64,000 nucleotides of DNA from Apodemus sylvaticus (taxonomy: Eukaryota; Chordata; Mammalia; Rodentia; Muridae), in the NCBI RefSeq assembly GCF_947179515.1, contig NC_067495.1, positions 86,397,335 to 86,461,334 of the forward strand, given 5' to 3'. Each line of letters opens with the position of its first letter. Positions within the stretch are counted from its first letter, which is position 1. Below, one piece after another: positions 59,620 through 64,000 of this stretch. Below the pieces are notes generated by a model. That model was not told the DNA's origin. It was given only the letters and a program-made list of their open reading frames with translations, and did no database searches. Both the position numbers and the translations under genes were made by a program.

Positions 59620-60601
59620 TAGTTTGAAAACGCTTTCTACATTCATGGGATTTTGTACATGTTCACATGTGATTTTCTTCTACAATCCATGCTTGTATAT
59701 ACTTACTGAGATCCAAGACCTTGGAATCCAAAATGCTCAATACAATTTTAGACTTGAAAAAAACCCACAGCTGATGTTATAGTGCTCTTCTACTACCAGA
59801 CTTTAAATGATAATGAAAATAAAAGGGTGCATGTATGCCATCATTTTGAGTGAGAGGCTGCCGGAGTTGTGCACTGGATTTTGTGGTCCATTTCCACTAC
59901 TTTGTCTCTAATCTTTAGAGGCTTGAAATAGCCTCAAACACTCTCTTGTGCTTCTGACTGCCCCTAGTCACTGGGTTTTCACTTTTCTCTAAATAGAAAC
60001 CACATACATTCATATCTTCTCTAATAAGACTCGAATACTTCAGGAACATCCTAAAAAGAAAACAAAATATGCATAAATATTCATATTGTTCATAACATCT
60101 GTAAATAAGATTCTGCCATTACAGTTTGCAAATATAGGATTTGTTATCCAATTAACACTAATGCTAAACAAGAAAGTCTGAATTTGGCAGTATTGAATGT
60201 CAGAGTTGCAGACATCCCAAACACACAAGTTTCTACTTATTACTGAACACTCTTCATAAATGACTACTTTATTTCCTAGTTGAATTTATTGAATAAACTG
60301 AAGCCCTACAGAAATGAATGTGCAATTTCCATAGCTGACTCCATCAGTGCACTTCAGAAAAAAATCCAACAAATTCTGGTTGGCAGGACATTTTGACCAC
60401 TTTATGGTGAGTGAACCACTCACTTTGGGGATCTGATTGAAGAACTGATACAGGCTGCTACAAATGCAAATCAGTAAAAAGAGCAACATATTTTTTAAGT
60501 CTTGTGTATGTTCTCCCCTAAAACACTGCTTATACTTCAGAAAGCTGAAAGTCAGGACATAACAAGGACATTTCTAGGATAGAATTTTACCTGTCTCTTT
60601 G
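59620..60601. other. Unique intergenic sequence
   Basis: Nothing recognised. Frames at 60040-60228 and 60286-60489 have no domain. Confidence 0.5.
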
Positions 60602-60719
60602 TGTTTACCAAAATATGACACATAGTTACATCACTTCTTTATCTATTACTGTTCTAAGTAGCCAAGAGTTTCTCAGAAGGAAGGAACCACAGAGAGGTAC
60701 TGAAGCCTGTATGAGTATG
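60602..60719. repeat. 118-bp duplication, left copy (right copy 61064-61181)
   Basis: All 118 bases from TGTTTACC to GAGTATG are identical to 61064-61181, offset 462. The copies bracket the TA/TG array. Confidence 0.97.
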
Positions 60720-61024
60720 TATATATATGTGTGTGTGTGTGTACATATATATATGTGTGTGTACATATATATATGTGTGTGTGTACATATATATATATGT
60801 GTGTGTGTGTGTACATATATATGTGTGTGTGTACATACATATGTGTGTGTACATATATATATGTGTGTGTGTACATATATATATGTGTGTGTGTGTACAT
60901 ATATATATGTGTACATATATATGTGTGTGTGTACATATATATATATGTGTGTGTACATATATATATGTGTGTGTACATATATATGTGTGTGTGTGTGTAC
61001 ATATATATATGTGTGTGTGTGTAC

Positions 61025-61062
<38 letters not shown>

Positions 61063-61063
61063 A
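60720..61063. repeat. (TA)n/(TG)n variable array
   Basis: Alternating ATATATAT and GTGTGTGT blocks joined by TACA, with a loose period of about 20-35 bp. It generates spurious long frames of C/V/Y/I residues on both strands. Confidence 0.95.
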
Positions 61064-61195
61064 TGTTTACCAAAATATGACACATAGTTACATCACTTCT
61101 TTATCTATTACTGTTCTAAGTAGCCAAGAGTTTCTCAGAAGGAAGGAACCACAGAGAGGTACTGAAGCCTGTATGAGTATGGCTTCATATATATA

Positions 61196-61243
61196 TAGAG
61201 AGAGAGAGAGGAGAGAGAGGGGAGAGGGAGAGGGAGAGAGAGG

Positions 61244-61306
<63 letters not shown>

Positions 61307-61307
61307 G
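61196..61307. repeat. (GA)n microsatellite
   Basis: A GA tract with GGAGAGGG variants in the first half and pure GA in the second. Confidence 0.95.
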
Positions 61308-61714
61308 GTTTCATCACTATCTTGATGTTTCAGTCTCCCAAGTGCTGGAATTACAGCTGGGTATCAGCAGGAACCAACTGGCCTTAACATTTATAATATA
61401 AATATAAACTTTCCAACTACTTATCTATAATAATATTATAAATATTCCTATAACTGACCTTTCTAAAAGAATGGTGAGGAATTGAAAGTTGATATCAGCA
61501 TGCTAGTAAATCCATCACAGATGAAAATAATGACATTTGTTTATTACTTCTAAGATCCAGGCAGAGTCTGTGCCAGAATATATAATGACTTATAGTTAAA
61601 ATCTTGCTAGGGGGAAGGTATGACCCAGATTCCCACAAATGAATTGAAACCTGGCTGAAAAGCAAAGCATGTAACTAATTCCACACACAGCATTATTCAC
61701 ACATTTTGAAGCTG
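61308..61714. other. Intergenic sequence
   Basis: The stretch 61310-61390 (TTTCAGTCTCCCAAGTGCTGGAATTACAGC) carries a B1-like antisense remnant of about 50 bp. The rest is unique. Confidence 0.5.
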
Positions 61715-62010
61715 TTAATATCTTAGTCAGTTCAGGAAGCTTGAACAGAATACTATTGAGGACGACGACAGAGCTCAAGAAACATTTATTTGTCACAGCT
61801 CTGGCAGGTGGAACAGCCAAGATTAGGGTGCCAGCCTAGCCAGCTCTGTTGAGTACAGAAATCCTACTTTGCAAACAGCTGAAAGAGAATATGCATCTCT
61901 TTCTAATTTAATAATGGCACTAATCCTATTCATGAAGGCTCCAGTCTCATGACCCAGCTACCTGCACATACCTCTCTTCAAAATACCATTCCATTGAAGG
62001 TAGAATTTCA
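61715..62010 (-). mobile_element. Ancient eutherian interspersed repeat, probably DNA transposon
   Basis: TCTTAGTCAGTTCAGGAAGC, ACATTTATTTGTCACAGCTCTGGCAGGTGGAACAGCCAAGATTAGGGTGCCAGC and GCACTAATCCTATTCATGAAGGCTCCAGTCTCATGACCC follow the same consensus order as 19426-19760. Class by recall; strand arbitrary. Confidence 0.55.
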
Positions 62011-62095
62011 AGTAATAAATTTGCAAGAAAAAAACCTTTTTTGAAGTCAGTAATGAGAACAATGATGATGATTTCAGTCTGACTTCCCTCTAACA

Positions 62096-62112
62096 AACAC
62101 ACATGTGTGTGT

Positions 62113-62152
<40 letters not shown>
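62096..62152. repeat. (CA)n microsatellite
   Basis: A CA run preceded by an ACACATGTGTGTGTGCACAC inverted junction. Confidence 0.95.
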
Positions 62153-62154
<2 letters not shown>

Positions 62155-64000
62155 TCTGTTAACACATTCATTCAAGAAACATTATTTGCTGTCCTCACTT
62201 ATCCTCCTACTGTTTTTCTGGATAGAAACTAATATAATAAACTAGATTACATCTCTGTGGCATCTTGCTTCCCAGAAATCAAACTCTTAAGACTGACCAG
62301 TATCCATTGAGCTTTAAAATTTCCATACAGTCTCTAAAATTTACCTGACCCTTCTTTGAAAACAAGTATTAGACTGAGAGCAGTAGCTACTTGGGATTAA
62401 TGTTTTTAAAAGGACCACACAATGGGAGGTTTAAAACCACAGAAATATAACTGCTTATACTTCTAGAGTGTAGAAATATCTGAGTCATTCTCTTCAAAGC
62501 TTCTAGTCAAAACAATCTTCCTGCTTCCTTCTAGCTTCAGGGAGCTGGAGCTTTCTCTGCCCTGTGGCTATATTGCTGTTATCTGTACATGTCTTCTATT
62601 CATCATCTACCCTCCATAGGCTTGCAACCTTCCTCTTCTTGCTAAGACAGCAGTCACAATGGGTTAGGATATACCTTCACTCTATATGAGCTCCTCTGAA
62701 TCTTCATAAAGATACAATGGTTCTATTTGCCAATACTAAGGTCGGTCACATTCACAAGTACCAGGAACTAGGACCTAAACCTATCTTTTAGGGAGACATC
62801 AGATGACTGGTATCACTGGGAAGATAATTTCTGAATGATACATTGTACACTATAGTCCCTTACCTCTTCCACTCAAATGACAGAAACGCCATCCCATTAC
62901 ACAGCCAACCCTTAAGTTTGTCATGTTATTTGAAAGATACTCCCTAAATGGGAAACAACATATAGAAACACAGGGGGTTAATTTATTTAACTATCTTGTT
63001 TTTATTTTTCAAAGTGTCTTCCAAATCCTATGCTGTAGAAACACATATCCCAGGACTAGAGTCAAGTACACAGTCATTAAGACTAAAACCACAGATGTCA
63101 CAGGCTCCATGTGGTCATTGCCTTTAAGCACACAGTCTGCTACAATCTGTGCCAACTGACACTTCCAGGTGGCATGCAAGAGAAGCCCCCAGGGAAGCTG
63201 CATTCCTTCAATCTAGCCACAGGGTAACATATGGGTAACATATATCACAAAAAAACAACTTTTACAAATACCTTCCCGGTACTTTTTAATTGCATTCCTT
63301 CTTCCCATTAAATGAGTCATACAAAAAGTGAGCACATAGTTTCCATAATTTGATGGAACTAATTTGTACATGTACACTGATATTGTAGAAAATCACTATC
63401 CCTAATACAGAATGAAAACCAGTCACACTGGCAAGATTGTTCAGGGGTGGCCTAGGAACTGTTCAGTGCTAGGACAATTTTATTATAGGCCACTGGTGCC
63501 ATCTTGTAGAAAGAAAATGATGAGTCAGTTTGACACCACATGTGCAATGTTTTTCTAGAAGAATTTTGGGAATATTCTGCTGCTAGATATGACTAACTTA
63601 AACACAAAACAAAATGAACAGATGGCCAGGGCATTTGCTATCACATAAAGATGAATGGTGTAGTCGGTCCCCTGCAACTAAGACTTTCTGGGCCTTTTAA
63701 CACTCAGATGTTAGGGCAGTGTGGCCCCAAACAGTAAGATCAATTGTGCTCTTGATAAGAGCAAAAGTTGGGAAGATCTAGGCTAGTCAGTACAAGACCT
63801 GACTGAACTCAAAATGCTTGTCATGTATCCCTATACTTATTTATGCAGATTTTGTTTAACAGATTTGAATGAAAAGCCTAATAATATCCACATCTATCCT
63901 TATGCCTCAGTGCATATGTCATTACCTTACTTTCTATATCATTCCTTTCAGTCTGGGCTTATTATGTACCATTGAGTTTGAACAAAACATCAGGTTTATC
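62153..64000. other. Unique intergenic sequence
   Basis: No gene is supported. GGGTAACATAT is repeated in tandem near 63222-63242. A TGAGTCA (AP-1-type) word lies at about 63521. Overlapping frames at 62923-63159 and 63009-63203 have no recognisable domain. Confidence 0.5.

Noticed and set aside
60615..61325. 236-codon plus-strand frame and overlapping 110-143-codon frames on both strands
   Set aside because: They are translations of the TA/TG array and GA array (runs of C, V, Y, I, H, T and RE repeats); open frames occur on both strands because the repeat lacks stops.
63518..63530. TGAGTCA AP-1/MARE-type word
   Set aside because: A single 7-bp match is expected by chance in 64 kb; not listed as a regulatory site.
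1..64000. CRISPR-like arrays, operons, phage or integron structures
   Set aside because: The repeats are SINE/LINE/LTR and simple sequence of a rodent genome; there is no regular repeat-spacer array and no bacterial gene.

Overview
This window looks like an intergenic (gene-desert) stretch of a murine rodent nuclear genome. The evidence is many L1 copies whose ORFs and 3' ends are of the Mus/Rattus type, B1, B2/B3 and ID SINEs, rodent hAT-type short transposons, and solo ERV LTRs on an AT-rich background. No host exon, RNA gene or CpG island could be supported. Every long open frame is either L1 protein (intact or broken) or low-complexity/antisense noise. Family names are recognised by eye and no database was searched. 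The species cannot be fixed from the sequence alone.

Layout. 1-4407: 3' part of an L1 (ORF2 and 3'UTR), itself split by a solo LTR (384-770) with an exact 6-bp target duplication. 4408-11900: unique DNA with an antisense truncated L1 (6574-7576), two or three B1s, two hAT-type elements, a 122-bp internal L1 splinter between 13-bp direct repeats, and an L1 3'UTR. 12040-16779: the most complete L1, 5' truncated inside ORF1 and flanked by a ~15-bp target duplication; its endonuclease domain is intact but ORF2 is frameshifted and crosses a 200-N assembly gap. 16800-38900: mostly unique sequence with SINEs (B3, B1), MIR, MER5A-like and hAT-like pieces, an old antisense L1 3' end (24285-25577) and microsatellites. 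38945-45300: two old antisense L1s lying head to tail, the second broken by an ERV-derived block with a polypurine tract and an LTR. 45466-50367: L1 3' ends and a textbook 5'-inverted (twin-primed) L1 at 49069-50367. 53605-54050: LTR-like element with a four-copy tandem repeat. 56131-59597: an old L1 followed directly by an ancient inverted and internally deleted L1. 60602-61181: a long TA/TG array bracketed by an exact 118-bp duplication. The remainder is unique sequence.

Biologically the window records layered retrotransposition: at least eight separable L1 events, SINEs mobilised by L1 machinery, and LTR elements inserted into older L1s. Three L1 copies (1-4407, 6574-7576, 49069-50367) share one 3'UTR type, while 12040-16779 carries another although its ORF2 is closely similar. 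I found no evidence for a previously undescribed system such as a new gene cluster. The most informative items are the insertion-mechanism footprints and the two places where the assembly itself is doubtful (15508-15707 and 60602-61181).
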